The notes below the pieces were generated by a model that was given only the letters and a program-made list of their open reading frames with translations, searched no databases and had not been told where the DNA came from. A DNA stretch of 64,000 bases from UBA4665 sp036388555 (lineage in GTDB: Bacteria; Patescibacteriota; Saccharimonadia; Saccharimonadales; UBA4665), in NCBI GenBank assembly GCA_036388555.1, contig DASVRP010000009.1, forward strand, positions 26,473 through 90,472, read 5' to 3'. A program made the position numbers and the translations under genes. Position 1 is the stretch's first letter; each line of letters opens with the position of its first letter. This document shows, piece after piece, positions 41,393-49,857 of this stretch.

Positions 41393-41559
41393 CTGCCGCC
41401 AAGTGCGACTCTAACCCCTGGCCGAGCAGAGGAAAATAGCCAGGGGGAACCCTTGCCCGATCCATGGCCGCAGGCCAGGGAAGCGGTCAAGGGTTTTAGA
41501 GTCCCCTGACCCGCACCAATATAAAAACCCTGACCACCGTGTCGGGGTTTTTATATTGG
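41393..41559 (+). pseudogene. Degenerate second tRNA-Gly copy with terminator
   Basis: The last 23 bases of tRNA-Gly (41329-41351) recur exactly at 41496-41518, again with A56. Upstream, 17 bases at 41407-41423 are the inverted copy of 41320-41336 (T-arm). Downstream, CCAATATAAAAACCCTGAC (41516-41534) pairs with GTCGGGGTTTTTATATTGG (41541-41559), a second terminator built like the first. No acceptor 5' strand, D-arm or anticodon arm remains, so this copy cannot be functional. Confidence 0.8.
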
Positions 41560-41640
41560 TCTTCGCGGTGAGGATGCGTCTATCACACATAGACGGGTCA
41601 AGACAGGTACACGGCATTGCAAGCATACATGCTGCCTGTC

Positions 41641-42108
41641 TTATGTAACGATACCCATATCAAGCGCGATCTGATACGATTTCCAGAATTGCGAATGCAG
41701 CGGTGAGGGTAGGCGATCACTCGTAAACCAATCGATCGCGTCGATTTTGTCGGGTTCGCCGATGGTGACAGTCTTAGGGTCGACGTGCACAGCGTATGTC
41801 ATTGCGACCCAATGTGTTTTGACGCCATTCTGTTCTCTGATCGCATCGTAGACGGTCAGGAATTTTATATCGGCTGGGTCAGTGCACAATTCTTCTTTGA
41901 CTTCCCGCTTGACGGCTTCGTCGATTGATTCACCGAACTCAATCGCACCACTGCCAAAACACCAATTGCCATGTTCATCTCTTGCGTCAGCACTTCGGCG
42001 TTCCAATAAGACATTGCCGTTACCGTCATGAGCGATAAAGGTGACTGAAACGCCTATATGGTCAATGCCTCGTCGGAGGTTTGTGGAATCGTCTGCAACG
42101 TGTACCAT
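41641..42108 (-). CDS. Nudix hydrolase
   Basis: 155 residues from the ATG at 42108. The Nudix box GAIEFGESIDEAVKREVKEEL (split here for length: GAIEFGESIDEAVKRE then VKEEL) is complete, preceded by GNVLLERRSADARDEHGNWCF. Size and box are like MutT/NUDT1-type or ADP-ribose-type enzymes. TATCAT at 42116-42121 (minus strand) lies 7 bases before this ATG, which favours it over the ATG three codons upstream. Confidence 0.9.
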   Translation of the reverse strand: MVHVADDSTNLRRGIDHIGVSVTFIAHDGNGNVLLERRSADARDEHGNWCFGSGAIEFGESIDEAVKREVKEELCTDPADIKFLTVYDAIREQNGVKTHWVAMTYAVHVDPKTVTIGEPDKIDAIDWFTSDRLPSPLHSQFWKSYQIALDMGIVT

Positions 42109-42149
42109 GGCAAACATGATAGCGCATATGCTCGTTTTTCAGCTAGCGA

Positions 42150-42742
42150 TCATATAGTAGATTTTAAAGAAACAGGATCCTCATATGGTACATACTGCTC
42201 AATCTGCTGAAACAGCCCTTTCGTCGTAACCACTTTTACGTTCGGCAGCTTACGTGTCTTGGTCATTGTGCTGAAGGCGGCACTGACAGCCTCTTCGGTC
42301 AGGCCGGTACTCACGACTACAAAAAACAATGGGAATTCCGTAGGAAAATCCTGATATTTGTCGATCTTTATCGCGACGTTTTTTGGAGATCGTGCTTTGT
42401 TTCTGTAGTGAACACGTCGATGCCATAGTATTTCTCCGAATGGACGTACGGCTCACCGAATACGTCCGCCAGCTGATGCTGCAGCTCTCGCTCAGCGACG
42501 CTGGCCTTTAGATTCCCTCTGGTAGCAAGACTACTCCTATGAGTGCCGCTGCCAAAGTCTGTGTCTGCATAACCTAATATTTCCCGCAGTTTTTTCAGGC
42601 CACCGAAGCTTCGTTGAATCTGCCTTGCGGACGGTAGGTAATCAGTCTGGTCAACTTCAGGTGCAGTAGGAAGCCTACCGTGTTCTGCGATATAGCGGTC
42701 AAAGGCTATCTTTAATTTCTCCTGAGTCCACACATCTGCCAT
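42150..42742 (-). pseudogene. Frameshifted endonuclease-like gene
   Basis: Starts MADVWTQEKLKIAFDRYIAE, with a DNA-binding-like repeat (HGRLPTAPEVDQTDYLPSARQIQRSFGG shortened) seen in proteins linked to HNH/homing endonucleases, and continues to KYYGIDVFTTETKHDLQK. There the frame ends after a run of six A (42379-42384), but the -1 frame continues sensibly with NVAIKIDKYQDFPTEFPLFF and runs to TGA at 42150-42152 (ends DPVSLKSTI). One more A would give a single protein of about 197 residues. It may be a true mutation, a sequencing slip, or programmed slippage. Confidence 0.75.
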
Positions 42743-42944
42743 ACAGGATTAGTATGTGGCTGAAGGATTGTTCCATAAGGTTGACACCGATGCTGTCGAT
42801 GAAGGTCAGTTGCTAGCGTATCAAGACTACATCTCGAGTTGGCTGAACGGGACTTAGAGCGCATGCCTTTCGTTGCCCAGGCGCCTAATACCGGTATTTT
42901 TGGTATTATGAACTTATAATTTCTAATTCTGAAAGGATTATCGA
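42743..42944. other. Gene-poor gap with a possible short remnant
   Basis: A GTG frame at 42756-42857 encodes 33 residues (VAEGLFHKVDTDAVDEGQLL then AYQDYISSWLNGT) that read like a protein tail, but no ribosome-binding site supports it. TATAAT near 42916-42921 and GAAAGGA belong to the DUF1428 gene. Confidence 0.35.
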
Positions 42945-43334
42945 ATGTCCAAATATGTCGATGGTTTTGTCTTAGTCGTACCAAAAGGAAAAGCAGACGA
43001 GTATCGAAAAATGGCCGACCAGGGCCGGGATTCCTGGATACGCCATGGCGCGCTGGAATACTTCGAATGCAAAGGTGATGACTTGAAGCAACAGGAAATG
43101 GGATCGGATAAATCACGTTCTTTTAGCGAAATGGCTGGCGCAGCGGACGGTGACGATGTCTGGTTCTCCTTCATTGTGTTTGAGTCCCGGGAACACCGCG
43201 ATGAGGTGAATAAAAAGGTAATAGCAGAGATGAGCGAAGCCTATGATGAGCATAGCGATTTCATATCGCCCTTCGAGATGAGCAAGATGGCATACGGTGG
43301 ATTCGAGGTCCTGGTGGAAGGTCGGAAGGCGTAA
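42945..43334 (+). CDS. DUF1428 (YbaA-like) protein
   Basis: 129 residues. Starts YVDGFVLVVPKGKADEYRKMA and contains FSFIVFESREHRDEVNKKV and a C-terminal MAYGGFEVLVEGRK, which match the DUF1428 family of ferredoxin-like-fold dimers of the dimeric barrel type. Function unknown. GAAAGGATTATCGA precedes the ATG and a TATAAT box lies about 25 bases upstream. Confidence 0.92.
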   Translation: MSKYVDGFVLVVPKGKADEYRKMADQGRDSWIRHGALEYFECKGDDLKQQEMGSDKSRSFSEMAGAADGDDVWFSFIVFESREHRDEVNKKVIAEMSEAYDEHSDFISPFEMSKMAYGGFEVLVEGRKA

Positions 43335-43360
43335 TCTTTGCGTACTGTACGATTGCACAT

Positions 43361-43525
43361 ATGAACTACAAAAAATACCTCGATCTCGTATCTGGGATCA
43401 TCCTGCTCGCCATAGCGGCCTACCATATCGCCATCGATAAGCCGGCTATCTATATACCGGCACTCGTATTCGGCTTTATGTTTACGTTCCAAGGTATGAA
43501 TAAACTGCGCCGCAAAGAGAAATAA
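43361..43525 (+). CDS. Small two-TM protein (54 residues)
   Basis: Starts MNYKKYLDLVSGI, has two hydrophobic segments (about 8-25 and 30-44) and ends NKLRRKEK. TACGAT (43348-43353) lies 7 bases before the ATG and no Shine-Dalgarno sequence is present. The TAA is directly followed by the GTG of the TfoX-like gene, so the two are one unit. Confidence 0.7.
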   Translation: MNYKKYLDLVSGIILLAIAAYHIAIDKPAIYIPALVFGFMFTFQGMNKLRRKEK

Positions 43526-43882
43526 GTGCTGGACGATATGGCTTACGACGAACTGATGGCAGACAAGTTCCGCATCTGGCTGGCAGAATCTGACGCGGGT
43601 ACCGTGCAGGAAAAGCATATGTTCGGCGCCCTTGGGTTCATGGTCGACGCCAACCTCATAGCCTGTGTCGGGGATAGGGATGTGATGTACCGGCTGGGAG
43701 CAGAACGATGCAAAGAGCTTTTCGACCAGGAGATTGCAGTGCCGATAGTTATGGGTGCCCGTACCATGAAGGACTGGGTAAATATACCATTCAAAAACTT
43801 GGATAACCCGGACAGGTTCAAGGAATACATCACCCAATCCCTGGAATTCAGTAAACACGCCATCAAAACCGGCGAGAAATAA
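43526..43882 (+). CDS. TfoX/Sxy N-terminal domain protein
   Basis: 118 residues. MFGALGFMVDANLIACVGD, DVMYRLGAERCKEL and ARTMKDWVNIPFKNL match the TfoX N-terminal domain. In Gammaproteobacteria TfoX/Sxy regulates competence; stand-alone N-terminal domains elsewhere have no known job. The start may be GTG 43526, directly after the previous stop, or ATG 43538. It converges with the MFS gene. Confidence 0.88.
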   Translation: MLDDMAYDELMADKFRIWLAESDAGTVQEKHMFGALGFMVDANLIACVGDRDVMYRLGAERCKELFDQEIAVPIVMGARTMKDWVNIPFKNLDNPDRFKEYITQSLEFSKHAIKTGEK

Positions 43883-43883
43883 G

Positions 43884-45233
43884 CTAGACCAGCCCGCCCT
43901 GCATAGCCTCCGTCGGGGTAGGCGGCGCAGCCTGCGTATCGTCATCTTTCTGCTGATAGCGTGCCGTCAGCTGACGGTAAAACTTGGAACTCAGGGCGAT
44001 ACCACGGTTCACGCCTGTCCCGAACCAGTCCCCGATGAGTCCGACGCCGGCTCCGGTCGTCATGAATGGGATGAAGACGAATTGCGCCAAGGGACTGATC
44101 GCAAAAGCGGTGATCGGTGAGGCTGACTGTTCGACGCTCTGGGCGAAACCGAAGACCCGGCCCTGGCGTTCGTAAGGCACGACCCGCTGTAAAATCGTCT
44201 GTTCGGCTGCCTCAGCATACGGGATGAGGTACATGTATACCAGCATGCCGCCGGCCAGGAACCAGATGGACGCCTGCAGCGGGAAGAGGATGGTGATACT
44301 CCACATGATTACGTTCACAAGCAGCAGGGTCCGCAACGGATTCTTGCCAAGGCCGGTCTTGGCGATGATTAAGCCGCCGAAGATGAAGCCGGTGCTGAGT
44401 ACGGCCCATAGCAGTCCCCAGGCCCGGACACTCATCAGTTCCAGGCCATAGGCATCCATGAGTGCCATGAAGACGCCGCCCAAGAAGTTGTTGAACGTAC
44501 TGAAAAATATCAGCGCCATCAACCCCGGGACGCCCCTGACCAGGTTGATCGTGCCCCTTATATCTACATTCTTGCTCGGCGGTGCCTGGCCTTCGACATG
44601 GACAACTTCTTTCACAGGTACATTGATGAACCACAGATGCACGATCGATGCCGCCAGTATCACGACTGCCAGTGCCAGCACACCGTACATACCATTCCAG
44701 GCAACCAGCAGGCCGCTTATCGCCGAGGTTACCAGAAACGATACGCCGTTAGCGGACCCGACCAGGCCATTGGCTTTGTCACGGCGGTCTTCGGCAATCA
44801 GTAGGGTCGTAAGTGTCGGCATGGCGATGGTCCGGATATTCCCGGCGATGACAGCGCTCATCAACAGTACGATGAAAACCCACAATACTGGGTTGGTCGG
44901 GTCCTTGAAGACGGCTTTGTCGGCTACCGAATACACGACCAGCGCGATACTATAGAGTGTCAGCGAGATGGCGCTCGATAGCTGCATCATGGTCTTCTTC
45001 TTGTGATGGTCTACCAGGCTGCCGAACCAGATGCCGCTGGTGGCCGTCAGAACGAGAAAAATCCCAGCAATAATCCCGGTTGCAAAGACCGATTTCGTCT
45101 GTATGTAGGTATAGAACGTGATCGCGAACCAGACCGTGAAGTTTATGACCGATACGAAGAGGGTATTGCTAAGAAGGTGCATGAACGTACGGGTATTCTG
45201 GTGGTGGATATCTAGTTGCATATTCTTGGACAT
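43884..45233 (-). CDS. MFS-family efflux transporter
   Basis: 449 residues, about twelve membrane segments, with the motif A-like GSLVDHHKKKTMM between TM2 and TM3 and the bacterial drug-efflux (MFS_3/EntS-like) layout (FIFGGLIIAKTGLGKNP between TM8 and TM9). It probably exports a drug or siderophore-like molecule. It is the last gene of the minus-strand run PadR - DUF1048 - MFS, which faces the UvrA-like gene across a shared control region. Confidence 0.9.
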   Translation of the reverse strand: MSKNMQLDIHHQNTRTFMHLLSNTLFVSVINFTVWFAITFYTYIQTKSVFATGIIAGIFLVLTATSGIWFGSLVDHHKKKTMMQLSSAISLTLYSIALVVYSVADKAVFKDPTNPVLWVFIVLLMSAVIAGNIRTIAMPTLTTLLIAEDRRDKANGLVGSANGVSFLVTSAISGLLVAWNGMYGVLALAVVILAASIVHLWFINVPVKEVVHVEGQAPPSKNVDIRGTINLVRGVPGLMALIFFSTFNNFLGGVFMALMDAYGLELMSVRAWGLLWAVLSTGFIFGGLIIAKTGLGKNPLRTLLLVNVIMWSITILFPLQASIWFLAGGMLVYMYLIPYAEAAEQTILQRVVPYERQGRVFGFAQSVEQSASPITAFAISPLAQFVFIPFMTTGAGVGLIGDWFGTGVNRGIALSSKFYRQLTARYQQKDDDTQAAPPTPTEAMQGGLV

Positions 45234-45340
45234 ATGAAAATGTGGGCTCTTTTGGAGTATTACCGTCTGTTCATGATTTCATAGTACCGCAAGCCATATA
45301 TTTGCACCATCCGTACACATGGAAGTCTATGACCGGCACG

Positions 45341-45685
45341 TCAGCGTGGCCTGTTGAAATGTTCTGCAATGTCACTGTTCAGTTTCTTATGCCAGTCTTC
45401 GGTATAAGTTCTTGCGTTGCGTAATAGTTCATAGGAGAAAGACGCGACATCCTCCCCGGTAATTTCGAGCACGGGCTTGTTATTAGCGCTGCCTTCTTCG
45501 AAGAGATCAAGCAAATCTTTGAATATGGCGATCATATCCATGCCAGATCCGGCGGCATGGTTCCACATGTAGTGCTGGATCTTGTGATACACGAACGTGT
45601 AATCTTCCGGCAGTGCTTTTGCGCGTGCTTCCATCGCCCGCCATTCTTTCTTATCGCCGATCAATGTCTTTATAAGGTGTATCAT
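45341..45685 (-). CDS. DUF1048-family protein
   Basis: 114 residues, all helical: LIGDKKEWRAMEARAKALPEDYTFVYHKIQHYMW shortened, then FKDLLDLFEEGSANNKPVLEITGEDVASF. This is the DUF1048 family, which is typically found directly after PadR regulators, as here (its ATG is at the PadR stop). It may modulate the regulator or the transporter. The 107-base gap to the MFS gene holds no gene. Confidence 0.9.
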   Translation of the reverse strand: MIHLIKTLIGDKKEWRAMEARAKALPEDYTFVYHKIQHYMWNHAAGSGMDMIAIFKDLLDLFEEGSANNKPVLEITGEDVASFSYELLRNARTYTEDWHKKLNSDIAEHFNRPR

Positions 45686-46006
45686 CTAATGTTCCTTCAA
45701 TTCATTAATTTTCGAAGACACGAAGTCCCACTTTGCCCAGAATGTTTCAAGCTGTCTGCGTCCTGAGTCAGTCAGGCTATAAAATTTCCGGGGCGGTCCG
45801 ACTGCTGATGGCTTCTTTACGATATTCACAAGATTATTCTTCTCTAATCGTAATAGGATCGTGTATACGGTGCCTTCTACGACGTCCGTGAAACCTAGTT
45901 TCCGTAATTGCTGTGTAATGTCATAGCCATACGCCGGCTCACGGCTGATTACTTCGAGTACGCTACCTTCCAGGACGCCTCTTAGCAATTCAGTTATATT
46001 ATTCAA
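45686..46006 (-). CDS. PadR-family transcriptional repressor
   Basis: 106 residues, winged helix with MNNITELLRGVLEGSVLEVISREPAYGYDITQQL shortened and VEGTVYTILLRLEKNNLVNI, then SAVGPPRKFYSLTDSGRRQL, all typical of PadR. It is divergent from the UvrA-like gene with inverted repeats in between, and leads the DUF1048 and MFS genes. It likely represses all of these until a toxic ligand binds. Confidence 0.93.
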   Translation of the reverse strand: MNNITELLRGVLEGSVLEVISREPAYGYDITQQLRKLGFTDVVEGTVYTILLRLEKNNLVNIVKKPSAVGPPRKFYSLTDSGRRQLETFWAKWDFVSSKINELKEH

Positions 46007-46016
46007 AACATATCCT

Positions 46017-46052
46017 TTACTATTTAGTAATACTTACTACCGCTATATAGTA
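46017..46052. promoter_or_regulatory. Candidate PadR operators
   Basis: TTACTATTTAGTAA (46017-46030) is an inverted repeat, and TACTA (46035-46039) with TAGTA (46048-46052) is a second one. They lie between the divergent PadR and UvrA-like genes, close to both start sites. Confidence 0.55.
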
Positions 46053-46072
46053 ACACGCAGTAGCAAATATGT

Positions 46073-46078
46073 TAAGAT
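46073..46078 (+). promoter_or_regulatory. -10 box of leaderless UvrA-like gene
   Basis: TAAGAT, 6 bases before the ATG at 46085, no Shine-Dalgarno sequence. Confidence 0.55.
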
Positions 46079-46084
46079 ATATAC

Positions 46085-48328
46085 ATGCAGGAATACATCG
46101 AAATCCGCGGCGCCCGCGAAAATAACCTTAAGAACGTCAGCCTGCGGATACCGAAGCGGAAGATTACGATATTCACCGGTGTTTCCGGATCGGGCAAATC
46201 GTCGATCGTATTCGATACGATCGCCACCGAAGCGCAGCGGCTGCTGACCGAAAACTTCAGCATGTTCCTTCGCAACTTCATGCCGCGCTGGCCGCAGCCC
46301 GACGCCGATAGCATCGAGAATCTCAGCATGGCGGTCGTCGTCGACCAGAAGAAGATGGGCGGCGGCTCCACTTCGACGGTCGGCACGATCACCGACATCG
46401 CCCCGGTGCTGCGCATGCTGTTCTCGCGGGCCGGCAAGCCGCACGTCGGCTTCGCGAACGCATTCTCGTTCAACGATCCGGCCGGTATGTGTCTGGAATG
46501 TAACGGCGTCGGCCGCAAGATGACGGTACTGACAGATACGTTCCTGGATATGGATAAGAGCCTGAACGAAGATGCCGTTACGGTGCCGTTCTGGAGCAAT
46601 TGGGAGAAATCGGCCTACGCCAGCTCCGGATTCTTTGACAACGACAAGAAGCTGCGTGACTACAGCGACGAAGAGATGGACCTGCTGCTGCACGGCAAGG
46701 ACCGTAAGTTCAAGATAGATATCGGCGGCAGTTCGATGAACGCCACGTATCTCGGCATCGTCGAAAAGATCGAGCGCAGTTACATCCGCCGCGATATCAA
46801 GACACTCAGCGAACGCACCCAGAAGATGGTGGCGCCGTACATCGGCATGGGGCCCTGCAGTTCCTGTCACGGCGCCCGGCTGAATGCGGCGGCGCTGTCC
46901 TGCAAGATTGCCGGCCGGAACATCGCGGACTTCTCAGGCATGCAGATCGATGAGCTGGTCGGAGTACTGAAGGACATCAAAGATCCTGAGGCAGGCACAG
47001 CTATCAGGACACTACGGGAGCGGCTGGGTCATCTGGTGGACATCGGGCTGCCGTACCTGACGCTCGACCGGCCGACCGACACACTCAGCGGCGGAGAGTC
47101 GCAGCGCGTCAAGATCGTCAAACATCTGACCTCGAGCCTGGTGGATGTCATGTACATCTTTGATGAACCGAGCGTCGGCCTGCACCCGCGCGATGTCCAC
47201 CGTATGAACGGACTGCTGCAGCGGCTACGCGACAAGGGAAACACGGTCATCGTCGTGGAACATGACCCGGACGTCATCAAGGTCGCTGACCATATCGTCG
47301 ATGTCGGACCGCACGCCGGCAGCCGGGGCGGTGAGATCATGTACGACGGCAGCTACGCCGGACTGCTTAAGTCCGATACACTGACCGGCCGCCATCTCAG
47401 CCAGGACCTGCCACTGAAAACCGATGTCCGCACTGCGACTGGCAAGTTGCCGATCCGCAATGCCAACACTAATAACCTGCAGGACGTCAGTGTCGACATC
47501 CCAACCGGCGTGCTGACGGTGGTCACGGGCGTCGCCGGTAGTGGCAAAAGCTCACTGATCAACCAGGAGTTTCTGCGCCAGCACCCGGATGCGGTCGTCG
47601 TCGACCAGAGCGCCGTCGGCGTCTCGACCCGTAGCAACCCGGCGACCTACACCGGCGTCATGGACGAAGTCCGCAAGGCCTTTGCGGCAGCCAACAAAGT
47701 CAACGCCGGACTGTTCAGCTTCAACTCCAAGGGCGCCTGCGAGAAATGCCAGGGACTTGGCGTGCTGTACCAGGACATGGGATTCCTGGAAGGCATAAAA
47801 CTACCATGCGACGTCTGCGAAGGCCATCGCTTCAAGGACGAGGTATTAGCGTATAAGCTCGGCGGCAAATCGATAGCCGAAGTGCTGAACATGCGTGTCA
47901 GCGAAGCTTTGAAATTCTTTACCGGCCAGAATATGCCGGCGACCGTGAAGATACTGCAGGCTATGGTAGATGTCGGGCTCACCTATCTGACGCTCGGCCA
48001 GCCGCTCAGCACGCTATCCGGTGGAGAATGCCAGCGCATCAAGCTCGCCGGCCAGCTGCATAAGAAGGGTAGTGTGTATGTGATGGACGAACCGACGACC
48101 GGGCTGCACCGCTCTGACACCGGGCATCTGGTAACGATCATGAACCGGCTCGTCGACGAGGGCAACACCGTCGTCGTCATAGAACACAACACCGACATCA
48201 TGCGCAATGCTGACTGGATAATCGATATGGGTCCGGAAGGCGGCAACCGCGGCGGCCGGGTACTGTTCGAGGGTATACCGCACGACCTGAAATCGTGCAA
48301 GGAATCATTGACCGCGGAGTATGTATAG
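46085..48328 (+). CDS. UvrA-like ABC ATPase (drug-resistance type)
   Basis: 747 residues with two ABC halves: Walker A GVSGSGKSS (about 33-41) and GVAGSGKSS (about 480-488), signatures LSGGESQRVK and LSGGECQRIK, Walker B VMYIFDEPSVGLHP and VYVMDEPTTGLH. Zinc-finger Cys pairs are CLEC, CSSC, CEKC and CDVC. It is about 200 residues shorter than UvrA and lacks the UvrB-interaction part, as in UvrA2/DrrC proteins that give resistance to DNA-binding drugs. Divergent PadR and MFS genes fit that role. It starts 6 bases after its -10 box. Confidence 0.92.
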   Translation: MQEYIEIRGARENNLKNVSLRIPKRKITIFTGVSGSGKSSIVFDTIATEAQRLLTENFSMFLRNFMPRWPQPDADSIENLSMAVVVDQKKMGGGSTSTVGTITDIAPVLRMLFSRAGKPHVGFANAFSFNDPAGMCLECNGVGRKMTVLTDTFLDMDKSLNEDAVTVPFWSNWEKSAYASSGFFDNDKKLRDYSDEEMDLLLHGKDRKFKIDIGGSSMNATYLGIVEKIERSYIRRDIKTLSERTQKMVAPYIGMGPCSSCHGARLNAAALSCKIAGRNIADFSGMQIDELVGVLKDIKDPEAGTAIRTLRERLGHLVDIGLPYLTLDRPTDTLSGGESQRVKIVKHLTSSLVDVMYIFDEPSVGLHPRDVHRMNGLLQRLRDKGNTVIVVEHDPDVIKVADHIVDVGPHAGSRGGEIMYDGSYAGLLKSDTLTGRHLSQDLPLKTDVRTATGKLPIRNANTNNLQDVSVDIPTGVLTVVTGVAGSGKSSLINQEFLRQHPDAVVVDQSAVGVSTRSNPATYTGVMDEVRKAFAAANKVNAGLFSFNSKGACEKCQGLGVLYQDMGFLEGIKLPCDVCEGHRFKDEVLAYKLGGKSIAEVLNMRVSEALKFFTGQNMPATVKILQAMVDVGLTYLTLGQPLSTLSGGECQRIKLAGQLHKKGSVYVMDEPTTGLHRSDTGHLVTIMNRLVDEGNTVVVIEHNTDIMRNADWIIDMGPEGGNRGGRVLFEGIPHDLKSCKESLTAEYV

Positions 48329-48332
48329 ATTC

Positions 48333-48911
48333 ATGGAAACCTATCTGGACATTCCAGTCATGACTTTCGGGACCGGTGCCGCCTGGGAGGACTGGCTCAA
48401 GGAGAATCATACGTTGCAGACCGGCATCTGGATGAAGATACCACGCAAGCATACGGGAATACCTTCAGTATCGCTGACCGACGCGCTCGATACCTGCCTG
48501 TGTTACGGCTGGATTGACGGGCAGCGCCGGTCGCATGACGAACAATACTTTCTACAGAAGTACACGCCGCGTCGTCCAAGAAGTCTGTGGTCCAAGGTGA
48601 ATATTGATAAGGTTCAGGCATTGACGACGGCAGGCAGGATGCGACCGCCCGGACTGCAGGCGGTCGCTAAGGCTCAAGCCGACGGCCGATGGGACACTGC
48701 CTATGAATCGCAGAAGAATGCAGTCATGCCGCCTGACCTCGAAGCCGCACTGGGCCAGAATACTAAGGCCAAGACATTCTACGAGACGCTTAACAGGGCG
48801 GAGCGGTACTCGGTGCTCTGGCGGTTGATGACCGCGAAGACTGCCGAAACGAGGACGGCCCGCCTCGATAAGATGCTCAAAACACTTGCATCAGAGAAAA
48901 GGATCTCATGA
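48333..48911 (+). CDS. YdeI/OmpD-associated family protein
   Basis: 193 residues from the ATG at 48333; an ATG at 48321 overlaps the end of the UvrA-like gene. Family motifs are DTCLCYGWIDGQRRSHDEQYF and TPRRPRSLWSKVNIDKV, with the C-terminal RAERYSVLWRLMTAKTAETR. Members have been linked to bacteriocin or peptide resistance, which suits the neighbours. No Shine-Dalgarno sequence at the right distance is seen; translation is probably coupled to the upstream gene. Confidence 0.9.
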   Translation: METYLDIPVMTFGTGAAWEDWLKENHTLQTGIWMKIPRKHTGIPSVSLTDALDTCLCYGWIDGQRRSHDEQYFLQKYTPRRPRSLWSKVNIDKVQALTTAGRMRPPGLQAVAKAQADGRWDTAYESQKNAVMPPDLEAALGQNTKAKTFYETLNRAERYSVLWRLMTAKTAETRTARLDKMLKTLASEKRIS

Positions 48912-48912
48912 T

Positions 48913-49230
48913 ATGAAAACAACCTATGAAACTATAGTTATCGCCGACGGAAACCACGCATCGATCGAAATCCCGGACAAGAAGCTGCACGGGATCATCA
49001 GTGCAAACCTGCCGCTTGCCGACAGTAAGGTCTGGCACGCCCATCCAGTCTGGTTCATAGAGCCGGGGCTCAAACCGACCGGCACATTCAAGGCAGCCGA
49101 GATTGTATTCACAGACGCCGGCCGGATAGATGAAGCTGAGCTGCAACGGTATCTCAAGAAGGCTGTCAGGATCCAGTGGGACTACAAAAATATCATCAAG
49201 AATAAGGGATTGCTCGAACTGAAGAAATGA
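48913..49230 (+). CDS. Small protein of unknown function after YdeI-like gene
   Basis: 105 residues from the ATG at 48913, directly after the preceding stop. It starts MKTTYETIVIADGNHASIEI and has KVWHAHPVWFIEPGLK and RIQWDYKNIIKNKGLLELK. A beta-rich small fold is likely; I do not recognise the family. Probably part of the UvrA-like/YdeI transcription unit. Confidence 0.65.
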   Translation: MKTTYETIVIADGNHASIEIPDKKLHGIISANLPLADSKVWHAHPVWFIEPGLKPTGTFKAAEIVFTDAGRIDEAELQRYLKKAVRIQWDYKNIIKNKGLLELKK

Positions 49231-49253
49231 CGGGGAAATAGGCGCGCGCCTCG

Positions 49254-49760
49254 CTAATCGTCTTTTTTGCCGCCTTTTCTCTTTTCGTCGCCACCATCGT
49301 CGTGGTCATGCTGTGCTGCGGGCACAGGGGCAGGTGTATAGGTCGGGGCCGGGGCAGGTGCAGGCTGTCCGACTGGGGCGGATGCCAGGCTGGCCTGGGC
49401 GGGTTGGGTAACCGCCGGTGCTTCGGGAGGTGCTGGTTGGGTCGCCGGACCGTTGATACTTTCGAAGTATTTTCGGTCCTCTTCCTGCTGTTCGCGCAGC
49501 ATCAGTTGGTACATTTCCTCGTACGACATGATGGGTGCTGCGGGTGCCTGGGCGACCTTGGGCTGAGGCTTCTTCTTGGGAGCTGCCGGCTCTTGCTTGG
49601 TGACAAGCGTAGGGACGTTCTGGGCATGCAGCTGGCCGGCCTTCATGGCGTCGACACCGGCGGTCGAGATACCGAGCAGTACAAGACAGGCGGCGGTCGC
49701 AGCCACGACGGTGCCATAGGGTGGTGCCGTTTTTGAGGTTGCTGGTGTAATGTCGTTCAT
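49254..49760 (-). CDS. Exported low-complexity Pro/Ala-rich protein
   Basis: 168 residues. An N-terminal hydrophobic segment (about 17-35, TVVAATAACLVLLGISTAG) anchors it; the rest is Pro/Ala/Lys-rich (AAPKKKPQPKVAQAPAAP, APAPAPTYTPAPVPAA) with one helical patch (YEEMYQLMLREQQEEDRKYF) and a highly charged end. GGAGATTTCC precedes the ATG. It looks like an envelope-spanning linker; function unknown. Confidence 0.75.
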   Translation of the reverse strand: MNDITPATSKTAPPYGTVVAATAACLVLLGISTAGVDAMKAGQLHAQNVPTLVTKQEPAAPKKKPQPKVAQAPAAPIMSYEEMYQLMLREQQEEDRKYFESINGPATQPAPPEAPAVTQPAQASLASAPVGQPAPAPAPTYTPAPVPAAQHDHDDGGDEKRKGGKKDD

Positions 49761-49857
49761 GGAAATCTCCGTGACTGAATCATTGCACTACCTTACACCC
49801 CCGTAATGTAGGTCACTATAAAATAATTCCCTACAGTCACAACTTTGATTATCTTAC

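Noticed and set aside
42379..42384. Programmed -1 frameshift signal
   Set aside because: The zero-frame codons are CAA AAA ACG, so the P-site tRNA would mispair after slipping, and no downstream stimulatory hairpin was recognised. A lost A is simpler.
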